A stretch of 64,000 nucleotides of DNA from Streptomyces scopuliridis RB72. GTDB lineage: Bacteria > Actinomycetota > Actinomycetes > Streptomycetales > Streptomycetaceae. Below, in pieces: positions 43,355-52,058 of the stretch. Every line of letters starts with the position of its first letter. Position 1 is the stretch's first letter. The position numbers were made by a program, and so were the translations under genes. The notes under the pieces were generated by a model. That model was not told where the DNA came from, ran no database searches, and was given only the letters and a program-made list of their open reading frames with translations. Location of the stretch: the NCBI RefSeq assembly GCF_000718095.1, contig NZ_JOEI01000031.1, forward strand, positions 124,001 to 188,000, given 5' to 3'.

Positions 43355-44791
43355 TCAGACCTGGGGGACGGGGACCGTCACGTCCGCGCCGGCCGCCCTG
43401 GCGGCGTCGCGCACCGCGCCGGCCACCGCGCCCGCGACCTTGTCGTTGAAGACCGAGGGCACGATGTAGTTCGGGTTGAGCTCGTCCTCGGTGACGACAT
43501 CGGCGAGCGCCGCCGCCGCGGCCAGCATCATCTCGGTGTTGACCGTGCGGGACTGGGCGTCCAGCAGGCCGCGGAAGACACCGGGGAAGACCAGCACGTT
43601 GTTGATCTGGTTGGGGAAGTCGGAGCGGCCGGTGGCCACCACGGCCGCCGTCTCGCGCGCGATCGCCGGGTCGACCTCGGGGTCGGGGTTGGCGAGGGCG
43701 AACACGATCGCGCCGTCCGCCATGGCCGCGACGTCGTCGCCGTCCAGCACGTTCGGGGCCGAGACACCGATGAAGACGTCCGCGTCGACCACGGCCTCCT
43801 TGAGCGTGCCGGTGACGCCCTCGGGGTTGGTGTTGTCGGCGATCCAGCGCAGCGGCGACTCGGGGGTGGCCTCCACCAGGTCCGCGCGGCCCGCGTGCAC
43901 CACACCGTGGATGTCGGCGACGACCGCGTGCTTGACGCCCGCCGCGATCAGCAGCTTGAGGATGGCCGTACCGGCCGCGCCCGCGCCGGACATGACGACC
44001 CGTACGTCCCCGATGCCCTTGCCCACCACACGCAGCGCGTTGGTCAGGGCCGCGAGCACCACGATCGCGGTGCCGTGCTGGTCGTCGTGGAAGACCGGGA
44101 TGTCCAGGGCCTCGCGCAGCCGCGCCTCGATCTCGAAGCAGCGGGGCGCGGAGATGTCCTCCAGGTTGATGCCCGCGAAGCCGGGGGCGATCGCCTTGAC
44201 GATCTCGACGATGGCGTCGGTGTCCTGGGTGTCCAGGCAGAGCGGCCAGGCGTCGATACCGGCGAACCGCTTGAAGAGGGCCGCCTTGCCCTCCATGACG
44301 GGCAGCGCGGCCTTGGGGCCGATGTTGCCCAGGCCGAGCACCGCGGAGCCGTCCGTGACGACCGCCACGGAGTTGCGCTTGATGGTCAGCCGCCGGGCGT
44401 CCTCGGGGTTCTCGGCGATGGCCATGCAGACCCGGGCCACACCCGGGGTGTAGATCATCGAGAGATCGTCACGGTTGCGGATGGGGTGCTTCGACTGCAT
44501 CTCGATCTTGCCGCCGAGGTGCATCAGGAACGTACGGTCGGAGACCTTGCCGAGGGTGACGCCCTCGATGCTCCGCAGCTGCTCGACGATCTCCTCCGCG
44601 TGCCCGGTGGAGCTGGCGGCGATGGTGACATCGATCCGCAGCTTCTCGTGGCCGGAGGCGGTCACGTCCAGGCCGGTCACCGAGCCGCCGGAGGACTCCA
44701 CGGCCGTGGTCAGCTGGGAGACCGCGGTACCGCTCGCGGGCACCTCCAGCCTGACCGTCATCGAGTACGAGACGCTGGGCGCCGTTGCCAT
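43355..44791 (-). CDS. NAD(P)-dependent malic enzyme with N-terminal ACT domain
   Basis: Oxidatively decarboxylates malate to pyruvate. The 478-residue protein begins with an ACT regulatory domain (residues about 8-85; VSYSMTVRLEVPASGTAVSQ), which in other enzymes binds amino acids. Then the malic domain shows MIYTPGVARVCMAIAENPED, NSVAVVTDGSAVLGLGNIGP and HDDQHGTAIVVLAALTNALR, with the catalytic Lys in KAALPVMEGKAALF. The NAD-binding part has VMSGAGAAGTAILKLLIAAG. Last motif ALANPDPEVDP is typical. No obvious SD is present at the start; an intrinsic terminator lies about 150 nt upstream. Confidence 0.95.
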   Translation of the reverse strand: MATAPSVSYSMTVRLEVPASGTAVSQLTTAVESSGGSVTGLDVTASGHEKLRIDVTIAASSTGHAEEIVEQLRSIEGVTLGKVSDRTFLMHLGGKIEMQSKHPIRNRDDLSMIYTPGVARVCMAIAENPEDARRLTIKRNSVAVVTDGSAVLGLGNIGPKAALPVMEGKAALFKRFAGIDAWPLCLDTQDTDAIVEIVKAIAPGFAGINLEDISAPRCFEIEARLREALDIPVFHDDQHGTAIVVLAALTNALRVVGKGIGDVRVVMSGAGAAGTAILKLLIAAGVKHAVVADIHGVVHAGRADLVEATPESPLRWIADNTNPEGVTGTLKEAVVDADVFIGVSAPNVLDGDDVAAMADGAIVFALANPDPEVDPAIARETAAVVATGRSDFPNQINNVLVFPGVFRGLLDAQSRTVNTEMMLAAAAALADVVTEDELNPNYIVPSVFNDKVAGAVAGAVRDAARAAGADVTVPVPQV

Positions 44792-44934
44792 GACCGAGTC
44801 CCTCTTCTTTCCCTAGCCTCTTTGCCGCTCCACCCGAACCACGTCGACGACGGAGCTTTCAGATGGTCGCACCTACCGGCGGGTAACAGGTAAAGACCTT
44901 TATCTACGGAACGCCGTCTTCCATGATGTGAGAC

Positions 44935-45110
44935 GAAAACAGGCCCTCACCAAGGTCTGGTGAAGGCCCGCCGGCGCCTCTGTGGCGCTGATGCGAAGCT
45001 GACGCAAAGGTGGCACCGACCCGCCATGCTCGCCTCGCGGCAAGTGGTCGCTCGAAGCGACGAAGGTTGGGCCCGGGGGCTTGGATCGAGCCGGTGCCAC
45101 CCCCAGGCTA
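44935..45110 (-). ncRNA. Candidate structured RNA with intrinsic terminator
   Basis: On the minus strand a closed multi-branch structure is visible. Outer helix GGTGGCACCG (45101-45092) pairs perfectly with CGGTGCCACC (45018-45009). Inside are a GTCGCT-TCG-AGCGAC hairpin (about 45061-45047) and a short GCC-GCGA-GGC hairpin with a GNRA-type loop. About 40 nt after the outer helix comes a strong terminator, GGCCTTCACCA / TGGTGAGGGCC (44968-44942), followed by TGTTTTCG. A weak -10-like TAGCCT ahead would start the RNA at the outer helix. It matches no family I can recall. It could be an sRNA, a 3' fragment of the helicase mRNA, or an attenuator of the malic enzyme gene. Confidence 0.6.
44942..44968 (-). 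terminator. Intrinsic terminator of the RNA candidate
   Basis: An 11-bp stem (one G-U pair) with a 5-nt loop, followed on the minus strand by TGTTTTCG. This is one of the few U-tract terminators in the window. Confidence 0.8.
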
Positions 45111-45193
45111 ACAAACCACTCCGGTAAGTGATTCCGTCCGCGCGAGTTTGACTACGGGTCAATCCCGGGACCGGTCCGGGGGCGGCCCTGGAA

Positions 45194-47644
45194 TCAGTCC
45201 CGGAGCAGGTCCGGTACGCCCTCCGCGTCCGGTTCGTCGCGGGCCGCCGAGACCACCGTGAGCTGCTGGGTCGCCCGGGTCAGCGCGACGTACAGCACCC
45301 GCAGACCGGCCGGCGACTCGTCCGCGATCTCCGCGGGGGAGACCACGACCGTCGCGTCGTACTCCAGCCCCTTGGCCTCCAGACTGCCCAGCGCCACCAC
45401 GCGGTCGCCGAGCCCGGCCAGCCAGCGCGCCGCCTGCTCGCGCCGGTTCATGGCGACGACGACACCGACCGTGCCGTCCACCTGGTCGAGCAGCCGCCGT
45501 GCCTCCGCGCGGACGGTCGCGGCCGGGTCGCCGTTCTGTACGACGCGGAAGCGCGGCCGTACGCCGGTGGAGCGCACCGCGCGCGGCGACTCCATGCCGG
45601 GCAGCGCGAGCGCCAGGACCTTCGACGCCAGCTCGGCGATCTCGGCCGGGTTGCGGTAGTTCACGGTCAGGGTGAAGCGGCGGCGCGGGCGGGTGCCGAG
45701 CGCCTCGTCGCGGGCCTCCGCCGCCTCGTCCGGGTCCGACCAGGACGACTGCGCGGCGTCGCCGACGACCGTCCAGGTGGCGTGCCTGCCCCTGCGGCCG
45801 ACCATCCGCCACTGCATGGGCGTCAGGTCCTGCGCCTCGTCGACGATGACATGCGCGTACTCCGTACGCTCCGCCGCCAGCCGTTCGGCCCGCTCGCGCT
45901 GTGACTCCTCGCGCTGCGGCATCAGCTCCTCAAGGCCGGTCAGCTGGTCCAGCGGATCGAGATCGCGCCGCTTCCTGGGCCGGGGCGGCGCGCCGAGCAG
46001 CGTCTCCAGCTCGTCCAGGAGCGCCACGTCATGGACGGAGAGCGGGCCACCGCCGTCCAGGCCCAGCCGCTTCAGGGAGCGGGCGAGACGGCGGTTCTCG
46101 CCCGGGTTGAGGATCCGTCGCGACCAGCGGCCGAGCCGCCGCTCGTCGGCCATCGCGGCGAGCACCCCGCGCGGGGTCAGCTCGGGCCACCAGGCGTCCA
46201 GGAAGGCGAGGAAGCTGTCCTCGGACGTGACGTCCTCGTCGAAGGACGAGCGCAGTTCGGCGGCGAGCTCCGGGTCGGTGTGCCGCTGGGCCGACCCGGA
46301 CTTCGCCCAGAGGGCGTCCAGCAGGAGTCTTCGGGCCCGTGGCCTGAGCAGGTTGACGGGCGCGGTGCCGCTGAGCACGGACTGCCGGATCCGGTTCAGC
46401 TCGCCCGCCTCCAGCTCCAGCCTGCGGCCGAAGGCGACGACCCGGAGCAGATCGGTCCGTACGGGCGCGGCCTCGGCGGCGTCCTCGTCCCCGTCGGCGT
46501 CCAGGTCCTCGCCGAAGGCCAGCTGGCCCTGCTGATCGCGGTCCCGGCGGGGCCCGGGGCCCGCCGGGAAGGAACCTTCCAGCGCGCCCCTGGCCGCCTT
46601 GCGGAGCACCTTCAGCATCCGCGCCGAGCCCTTGATCCGGGCCACGGCCGGTTCGTCGTACGCCGTGGCCTCCGCGCCGTCCACCAGCGACCCGACGGCC
46701 CGGATCGCGACCTGTCCCTCCTCGCCCAGCGAGGGGAGGACGCCCTCCGTGTACGCGACGAGCAGCGGCGTCGGCGAGACGACCAGGATGCCGCCCGCGT
46801 ATCGCCGCCGGTCCTGGTAGAGCAGATACGCGGCGCGGTGCAGCGCCACGGCGGTCTTGCCCGTGCCGGGGCCGCCCGAGACCTCGGTGACGGAGGCGGC
46901 GGGGGCCCGGATCACCAGGTCCTGCTCGGCCTGGATGGAGGAGACGATGTCCCGCATGGTGTGCCCGCGGGCCTGGCCGAGCGCGGCCATCAGCGCGCCG
47001 TCCCCGATCACGGCCAGCGCGTCGCCGTCCAGCGAGGCGGTCAGCTCGGGCCGCATCAGATCGTCCTCGACCCCGAGGACCCGGCGTCCCTTGGAGCGGA
47101 TGACCCGGCGCCGTACCACCCGGCCGGGATCCACCGGGGTGGCGCGGTAGAAGGGCGCGGCGGCGGGCGCGCGCCAGTCGATGACCAGCGGCGAGTAGTC
47201 GGAGTCCAGGACTCCGATACGGCCGATGTGCAGCGTCTCGGCGATCTCGGCGGTGCTGCCCGACCCGATGGCGTCGTCGGCGGGCTCGACCGAGGTGTAC
47301 GCGCCGTCCGGGCCCTTCTTGCCGTCCTTGCCCCGGAGGAGGTCGATCCGCCCGAAGAGGAAGTCCTCGAATTCGTTGTTGAGCCGGTTGAGGTGGATCC
47401 CGGCGCGGAAGACCTGGGCGTCCCGCTCGGCGAGGGCTCCGGGCGTGCCGACCTGCCCCCGTTTGGCGGCGTCGTTCATCAGGAACTCCGCCTCGTGGAT
47501 CTTCTCCTCAAGACGGCGGTACACCTGGTCCAGATGGCGCTGCTCGACGCCGATCTCGCGGTCGCGTACGGAGTCGTGCTCCGTGGCGCGTACGGGATCG
47601 ACGGCGGGTCCAGCGGTTTCTACAGCGGCATCCTGCGCGGCCAC
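45194..47644 (-). CDS. UvrD/HelD-like superfamily I helicase
   Basis: An 816-residue ATPase. The N-terminus (HLDQVYRRLEEKIHEAEFLM, residues about 22-42) is a coiled coil like the secondary-channel arm of HelD. Motif I is EVSGGPGTGKTAVALHRAAY near residue 240, motif II IVDEAQDLTPMQWRM near 590, motif III VGDAAQSSW, and the C-terminal UvrD-like part has GSLEAKGLEYDATVVVSPAE and LRVLYVALTRATQQLTVVSA. HelD-type proteins remove RNA polymerase from DNA; related HelR gives rifampicin tolerance in streptomycetes. GTG at 47644 is favoured by AAGGGGG 5-6 nt upstream; ATG at 47659 is an alternative. Confidence 0.9.
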   Translation of the reverse strand: MAAQDAAVETAGPAVDPVRATEHDSVRDREIGVEQRHLDQVYRRLEEKIHEAEFLMNDAAKRGQVGTPGALAERDAQVFRAGIHLNRLNNEFEDFLFGRIDLLRGKDGKKGPDGAYTSVEPADDAIGSGSTAEIAETLHIGRIGVLDSDYSPLVIDWRAPAAAPFYRATPVDPGRVVRRRVIRSKGRRVLGVEDDLMRPELTASLDGDALAVIGDGALMAALGQARGHTMRDIVSSIQAEQDLVIRAPAASVTEVSGGPGTGKTAVALHRAAYLLYQDRRRYAGGILVVSPTPLLVAYTEGVLPSLGEEGQVAIRAVGSLVDGAEATAYDEPAVARIKGSARMLKVLRKAARGALEGSFPAGPGPRRDRDQQGQLAFGEDLDADGDEDAAEAAPVRTDLLRVVAFGRRLELEAGELNRIRQSVLSGTAPVNLLRPRARRLLLDALWAKSGSAQRHTDPELAAELRSSFDEDVTSEDSFLAFLDAWWPELTPRGVLAAMADERRLGRWSRRILNPGENRRLARSLKRLGLDGGGPLSVHDVALLDELETLLGAPPRPRKRRDLDPLDQLTGLEELMPQREESQRERAERLAAERTEYAHVIVDEAQDLTPMQWRMVGRRGRHATWTVVGDAAQSSWSDPDEAAEARDEALGTRPRRRFTLTVNYRNPAEIAELASKVLALALPGMESPRAVRSTGVRPRFRVVQNGDPAATVRAEARRLLDQVDGTVGVVVAMNRREQAARWLAGLGDRVVALGSLEAKGLEYDATVVVSPAEIADESPAGLRVLYVALTRATQQLTVVSAARDEPDAEGVPDLLRD

Positions 47645-47706
47645 CGAGGCCCCCTTCATGACGTGCATTGGGCAGCCGTCAACCGTACGCGAAGGGGGCG
47701 GGTATG

Positions 47707-48525
47707 TCAGGCGCCGACTTCCACCAGTCGTTTGCCGTCGAACGTACGGACCTCGAAGTGATCGATGTCGTTGCTCTCCATGGCCGTACCGCCCTCGACA
47801 TAGAGCGGCTTCTTGCCGTTCTCGTCCGGGCTGTCGGGGATGCCGTACCCCCACGCGGGCACCGACCACGACGTGACGACCTCCTGCTCGCCGGTCTTGG
47901 AGACGGCGACCAGACTGCACTTGAGCGGGCCTTTCACATTCTTCAGCTCCAGGGCGGTGCGGGTGCCCCAGGCCTTCGGCTCCATGGCGATGGCGGCGCT
48001 GACCTTGGTGACGGTGTCCGTGGCGCCGATCTTGCCGGGCATCCGGGCGAACTCCTCGGCCGGGGTCCGCTCCTTCGCCACCGGCGTGCCGGCCTCGGCG
48101 CCACCCGAGGTGGCGATCCCGACGCCCACGGGCCCGCCGATGATCAGCGCCGCGGCGGCGGCGACCAGATACAGCCCCCGACGCTTGCGCTTGGCGCGCT
48201 TGACGGCGACCTCGTCGACCAGCCGGCCGAGCAGTTGCGGGCTGGGCCGTACGGAGACGGAGGGGGTCGGCAGCTGTGCGAGGGGTACGGGCGGCGGGGT
48301 CAGCGGGGTGGGCGCGAGGAAGGGGTCGGGATCGTCCGCCAGCATGGCCAGCATCGGTTCCATCCCGGAGAACTCCTCCAGCTGGACGGCGCAGATCCGG
48401 CAGCCGGCCAGATGCGCCTCGAAGGCCGTGGCCTCGGCATCGTCCAGAATTCCGAGAACGTACGCTCCGACGGCTTCATGCACAGTACTTTCGTCGCCCA
48501 GTCCGTACTGCTCGTGCGTGGTCAT
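47707..48525 (-). CDS. rsuA: Anti-sigma factor with zinc-finger domain (RsuA type)
   Basis: A 272-residue membrane anti-sigma factor. N-terminal zf-HC2 zinc motif HLAGCRICAVQLEEF (HxxxCxxC, near residue 38) binds the sigma factor. A Pro-rich linker precedes one transmembrane helix (GLYLVAAAAALIIGGPVGVG near residue 120). The exterior domain is RskA/anti-sigma-K-like, with VTSWSVPAWGYGIPDS and the C-terminal VEGGTAMESNDIDHFEVRTF. The start ATG overlaps the sigma stop (ATGA). Name by remembered synteny with SCO2953-2954. Confidence 0.93.
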   Translation of the reverse strand: MTTHEQYGLGDESTVHEAVGAYVLGILDDAEATAFEAHLAGCRICAVQLEEFSGMEPMLAMLADDPDPFLAPTPLTPPPVPLAQLPTPSVSVRPSPQLLGRLVDEVAVKRAKRKRRGLYLVAAAAALIIGGPVGVGIATSGGAEAGTPVAKERTPAEEFARMPGKIGATDTVTKVSAAIAMEPKAWGTRTALELKNVKGPLKCSLVAVSKTGEQEVVTSWSVPAWGYGIPDSPDENGKKPLYVEGGTAMESNDIDHFEVRTFDGKRLVEVGA

Positions 48526-49109
48526 GCCGAGACCCCCCTCTCCTCCAACGCGAGCTTCATCGAACGTAGTGCGTAGAACACACGGGAACGCACGGTCCCG
48601 CTGGGTATGCCGAGCGTCTCGGCCGCCTCGTTGACCGTGCGTCCCTTGAAGTACGTCTCCACGAGTACTTCCCGGTGGGCAGGGGTCAAATCCTCAAGCG
48701 CGTCCGAGAGCGTCATCAGCCACAACGCCTTGTCGATCTCGTCCTCCGCGGGCATGACCTCCAGCGGCGACGGGTCGACCTCCTGCGGCCGGGCCTGCCG
48801 GCTGCGGTGACCGTCGATGACGATGCGCCGGGCGACCGTCACCAGCCAGGGTCGGACAGAGCCGGTCGCCCGATTGAGCTGACCGGCATTCTTCCAGGCA
48901 CGGATGAGCGTTTCCTGTACGACGTCCTCGGCCCGCTGGCGGTCGCCCGCGACGAGACGCATGACGTAGGCGAGCAGCGGTCCGGCGTGTTCCCGGTAGA
49001 GGGCGCGCATCATCTCCTCGTCGGGGACGGGGGTGTTGGCGCGCGGTGCCGCGCTCCGGTGTCGGGCCCGGTGAGGGCGGTCATCGGCCACGGCCGCATC
49101 TTTGCGCAC
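48522..49109 (-). CDS. sigU: ECF RNA polymerase sigma factor SigU
   Basis: A 195-residue extracytoplasmic-function sigma factor. Region 2: MMRALYREHAGPLLAYVMRL, then RAEDVVQETLIRAWKN near residue 65. Region 4: EDLTPAHREVLVETYFKGRT, with recognition helix NEAAETLGIPSGTVRSRVFY. N-terminus basic and disordered. GTG start has GGGAGG 6 nt upstream. Operon with its anti-sigma factor. In S. coelicolor loss of RsuA releases SigU and blocks aerial growth; here this is by analogy. No conserved ECF autoregulatory promoter could be assigned by eye. Confidence 0.95.
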   Translation of the reverse strand: MRKDAAVADDRPHRARHRSAAPRANTPVPDEEMMRALYREHAGPLLAYVMRLVAGDRQRAEDVVQETLIRAWKNAGQLNRATGSVRPWLVTVARRIVIDGHRSRQARPQEVDPSPLEVMPAEDEIDKALWLMTLSDALEDLTPAHREVLVETYFKGRTVNEAAETLGIPSGTVRSRVFYALRSMKLALEERGVSA

Positions 49110-49384
49110 CTAAACCTCCCGGTCGAGACCTTCATGGCTGCTTCTCCCTCATCACTACGGAAGCCCGAGGGAGGCCACTCAACGGCCGACGCAAAAACTT
49201 TCAAGATCTTTTAGCTGGAGAGCGCGGCGAAGCGAGACGGCATGGGCGGGTTCGCGCCGGTCCGGGGCCCGTGCGGGATTGATGGAGGACACGTGGAGGA
49301 CATGTCTCGAACTCGCATAGATACCGTGCGGTAGTTGTCTGAAAATCGCGCAACAACCTTACGGAAAGGCCCGGCTGAGCCTCC
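49110..49384 (-). promoter_or_regulatory. sigU promoter region
   Basis: A 275-bp interval between the sigU start and the CGNR gene, without a supported gene. An AT-rich block (AAAAACTTTCAAGATCTTTT, 49195-49214) stands out against the GC-rich background and includes the 6-bp palindrome AGATCT. It may be a curved or promoter element for sigU. Confidence 0.4.
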
Positions 49385-49990
49385 TCAGGACTGCGCGAGA
49401 GCCACCCTGCGGCGGTGTCTGGCGACCCGCTCGCGGTTGCCGCACACCTCGCTGGAGCACCACCGGCGGCGCCGCCCGCGCGAGGTGTCCAGATAGACGC
49501 GCCGGCAGCTGTCGCCCTCGCACTCCCGCAGCCGGGCCCGCGCGTCGGGATCGGTGAGCAGTTCGACCGCGTCCCTGGCGACGGCGGCCAGCAGCGCGTC
49601 GCACTCGGGCTCGGCGCTCAGCGCCCGTACGAGATCGCCGCCCTCGTCCCGTACCGCCCTGATGCCCGGCGGCGCCGCCGCGGCCAGTGTGTTCACCCGC
49701 TCCAGCGCGCCGGCGGCGTCCCGTCCGTCGATCTCGGCGTGCACCAACTGTCCGACCCTGTCGCGCAGTTCGGCGAAGGACCGGACCCAGCGGGCGTCGA
49801 CCCCCGCGAGCGGTGTCCCTTCGGGCACCAGCCCCGCGCCGATCAGCCACCGGCCGAGCGGTACGGCGCCGTCGAGCCGCTCCCGGCCTCTGGAGGTCCG
49901 TTCTCCGGTGGCCACCAGATCCAGGCAGATACGCCCGGAGTCGAACCGCCACTCGTACGCGCCCATGCCCGCCGCCGTGCCCGCCGTCAT
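49385..49990 (-). CDS. CGNR zinc-finger protein (ABATE domain)
   Basis: A 201-residue putative stress-linked transcriptional regulator. The C-terminal CGNR finger is complete: DSCRRVYLDTSRGRRRRWCS followed by SEVCGNRERVARHRRR. The preceding region (FDSGRICLDLVATGERTSRG, then WLIGAGLVPEG) is the ABATE domain that often pairs with it. The start is uncertain: ATG at 49990, or at 49966 (MGAYEWRF). No clear ribosome site at either. Confidence 0.9.
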   Translation of the reverse strand: MTAGTAAGMGAYEWRFDSGRICLDLVATGERTSRGRERLDGAVPLGRWLIGAGLVPEGTPLAGVDARWVRSFAELRDRVGQLVHAEIDGRDAAGALERVNTLAAAAPPGIRAVRDEGGDLVRALSAEPECDALLAAVARDAVELLTDPDARARLRECEGDSCRRVYLDTSRGRRRRWCSSEVCGNRERVARHRRRVALAQS

Positions 49991-50098
49991 GTGCCTGTCA
50001 CCGCCTCGGGTTCACCGTGGGTGCCGTCCTCCCCAGAGTGCCTGCCCCGGGACGCGCCCGGAACCCCTGCTACCGGTGGCGGTTTCGCGGAAGGCTCG

Positions 50099-50629
50099 CT
50101 ACCCGGCCGCGTTCGGCGGGCCGTTGTGCAGGATGCGTTCGAAGAGGTGGTGATCGCGCCACTCGCCGTGGATGTGGAGATAGCGCGACGCCGTACCGAT
50201 CAGCTCGAAGCCGCTCTTGCGCAGCACGCGCTGCGAGGCGGCGTTGGCGAGGACCACGGCCGCCTCCAGGCGGTGCAGGCCCAGCTCGTCGCGGGCGGTG
50301 CGGATGACCTCCTCGACAGCGCCGGTCGCCAGGCCGCGGCCGGTGTACTCGGCGTCGATCCAGTAGCCGAGATTCGCACTCCGAAACGGTCCCAGGACGA
50401 TGTTGAGGAGGGTCGCCTCGCCGACGATCCGGGCGCCGTCCACCAGATGCCAGCGCCGGACGGCGGGATCGGCGAGCCGGTTGGCCTGGGCCCTGGGGGT
50501 GTAGAAGTCGGCGGGGCGGTCCGGCTCCCAGGGACTCAGGTGGTCCCTGTTGCGGAGGAGTGCCTCGGCGACGAGTTCGGCGTCGTCCGGAGTGGCGGGC
50601 CTGAGGCGGATCGAGGAGTCGTGGGCCAT
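50099..50629 (-). CDS. GNAT-family N-acetyltransferase (RimJ/RimL type)
   Basis: A 176-residue acetyltransferase. Features are IRLRPATPDDAELVAEALLR at the N-terminus, the LGYWIDAEYTGRGLATGAVE acetyl-CoA-binding motif A near residue 95, and LHRLEAAVVLANAASQRVLR typical of RimL relatives. Acts on an unknown amino group, possibly a ribosomal protein N-terminus. No operon partners; convergent with nothing. Confidence 0.92.
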   Translation of the reverse strand: MAHDSSIRLRPATPDDAELVAEALLRNRDHLSPWEPDRPADFYTPRAQANRLADPAVRRWHLVDGARIVGEATLLNIVLGPFRSANLGYWIDAEYTGRGLATGAVEEVIRTARDELGLHRLEAAVVLANAASQRVLRKSGFELIGTASRYLHIHGEWRDHHLFERILHNGPPNAAG

Positions 50630-50716
50630 CTTCGTACCGTACCCACGAGCCGGCTACGTACCGTTCACGGGGCGGCTTCCGTCGCGCTCACACATCCGCC
50701 TCACACATCCGCACTC

Positions 50717-51856
50717 TCACACATCCGCGTACTTGGAGTCGGCCGACGGGTCCAGCGCGAGCCGGTAGCCGCGCTTGACCACGGTGTGGATCAGCTTGGG
50801 GGCGCCCAGCGCGGTCCGCAGCCGGGCCATCGCGGTCTCGACGGCGTGTTCGTCGCGGCCCGAGCCCGGGAGCGCGCGCAGCAGGTCGGCCCGCGACACC
50901 ACCCAGCCCGGCCTGCGGGTCAGCGCGTGCAGCAGCGCCATTCCGGCGGGCGGCACCGGCCGCAGATCGCCGTCGACCAGGACCGCGTGACCGCGGATCT
51001 CGACGCGGTGGCCCGCGACCGGCAGCGCCCTGGCGCGCCCCGGCAGCTCCGTACAGAGCACCTGGACGAGCGGCCCGAGCCGGAAGCGGTCCGGCTGGAC
51101 GGTGTCGATGCCCTGGGCCTGGAGCGGCAGGGCCGTGACGGGCCCGACGCAGGCGGCCAGTACGTCATGGTGCAGGGCGGCCAGCAGCTCCGGCAGCCGT
51201 CCGCGCTCACCCGCGCGCGACAGCAGGGAGGCGGCGGCGGGCGCGCTGGTGAAGGTGACGGCGTCCACGGCGCGGGCGACGGTCGCGTCGATGAGCCGGT
51301 CGACCGGGGCGAGATCCTCCGGGGGCATCCAGCGGTAGACGGGTACGACGACGACATCGGCGCCGCCGGCCCGTAGCGCCTCCACGAACCCGGGCAGCGG
51401 CTCGCCATGCAGCTGGAGCGCGATCCGGCGGCCCTCGACACCCTCCCCGAGCAGCCGGTCGAGGACCTCGGCCATCGACTCGGAGCTGGGCGACCACGCC
51501 TCGGTGAGCCCGGCGGCGCGGATGGCGCCCTTGACCTTGGGCCCGCGCGCGAGCAGTTCGACGCCGCGCAGACAGGAGAGGAGTTCCTCGCCGTGGCCCC
51601 ATCCGTCGGCGGCCCCGATCCAGCCGCGGAAGCCGATGGCGGTGGTCGCCACGACCACGTCGGGCACCTGGTCGATCAGCTCTTTGGTGGCGGAGAGCAG
51701 TTCCGTGTCATCGGCGAGCTGCACGATCCGCAGGGCGGGGGCATGGACGACGGCGCCGCCGCGGCGCTGGAGCAGCGCGCCCAGTTCATCGGCGCGCCGG
51801 GCGGCGGTGACCCCGATCGTGAAGCCCGCGAGGGGGCCGTGCTGGTGACCGTCCAT
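50717..51856 (-). CDS. nnaR: NnaR-type regulator: HemD-like domain fused to OmpR-type winged helix
   Basis: A 379-residue protein. Residues about 8-260 resemble uroporphyrinogen-III synthase (FTIGVTAARRADELGALLQR, VDAVTFTSAPAAASLLSRAG). Residues about 275-375 are an OmpR/PhoB winged helix (LRPVPPAGMALLHALTRRPG, then KLIHTVVKRGYRLALDP). This fusion is known in actinobacteria as NnaR, which works with GlnR to activate nitrate/nitrite assimilation genes. HemD activity is unlikely to be its main role, given the location next to a nitrate/nitrite transporter and not haem genes. GGAG lies 5 nt before the ATG. Confidence 0.93.
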   Translation of the reverse strand: MDGHQHGPLAGFTIGVTAARRADELGALLQRRGGAVVHAPALRIVQLADDTELLSATKELIDQVPDVVVATTAIGFRGWIGAADGWGHGEELLSCLRGVELLARGPKVKGAIRAAGLTEAWSPSSESMAEVLDRLLGEGVEGRRIALQLHGEPLPGFVEALRAGGADVVVVPVYRWMPPEDLAPVDRLIDATVARAVDAVTFTSAPAAASLLSRAGERGRLPELLAALHHDVLAACVGPVTALPLQAQGIDTVQPDRFRLGPLVQVLCTELPGRARALPVAGHRVEIRGHAVLVDGDLRPVPPAGMALLHALTRRPGWVVSRADLLRALPGSGRDEHAVETAMARLRTALGAPKLIHTVVKRGYRLALDPSADSKYADV

Positions 51857-52058
51857 GCCTCTCCTCTCTCGCTTCCTCTCGCTCGCTCACCCCGCGTGGC
51901 GCCGGCAGGGTGCCGCGGAGCGTCATACGGATGGAGCGGCCGAGACTGTCAAACACGCGTGACAGGCTCGGTCCCCATGCATTTCCGCGACGTTACGTGC
52001 CACCGCCGGAGATACCGTCGCATACGTACCGCTTCGGACAGGGCCTGGGCGCCGGGCC

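Larger units (their letters stand above)
44792..45193. promoter_or_regulatory. Leader/intergenic region upstream of malic enzyme
   Basis: A 402-bp interval between the helicase stop and the malic enzyme start, both on the minus strand, holding the structured RNA candidate and its terminator described separately. Between 44792 and 44935 should lie the malic enzyme promoter or read-through leader. AT content is higher than nearby (44895-44940). Confidence 0.5.

Noticed and set aside
45009..45101. Selenocysteine-type or other tRNA
   Set aside because: The outer helix resembles an acceptor stem, but there is no TTCGANNC loop or anticodon arm on either strand.
45092..45106. T-box-like GGGTGGCACCG sequence
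   Set aside because: The consensus AGGGTGGNACCGCG is only partly matched, it is at the 5' end instead of beside the terminator, and no aminoacyl-tRNA synthetase or amino acid gene follows.
44947..45162. A small ORF of 71 codons over the RNA candidate
   Set aside because: No SD, no conserved features, and it is Arg-rich; the region is better explained by RNA structure.
51856..52058. GlnR box between nnaR and narK
   Set aside because: No GTnAC-n6-GAAAC arrangement could be found in this interval; the candidate is upstream of narK instead.
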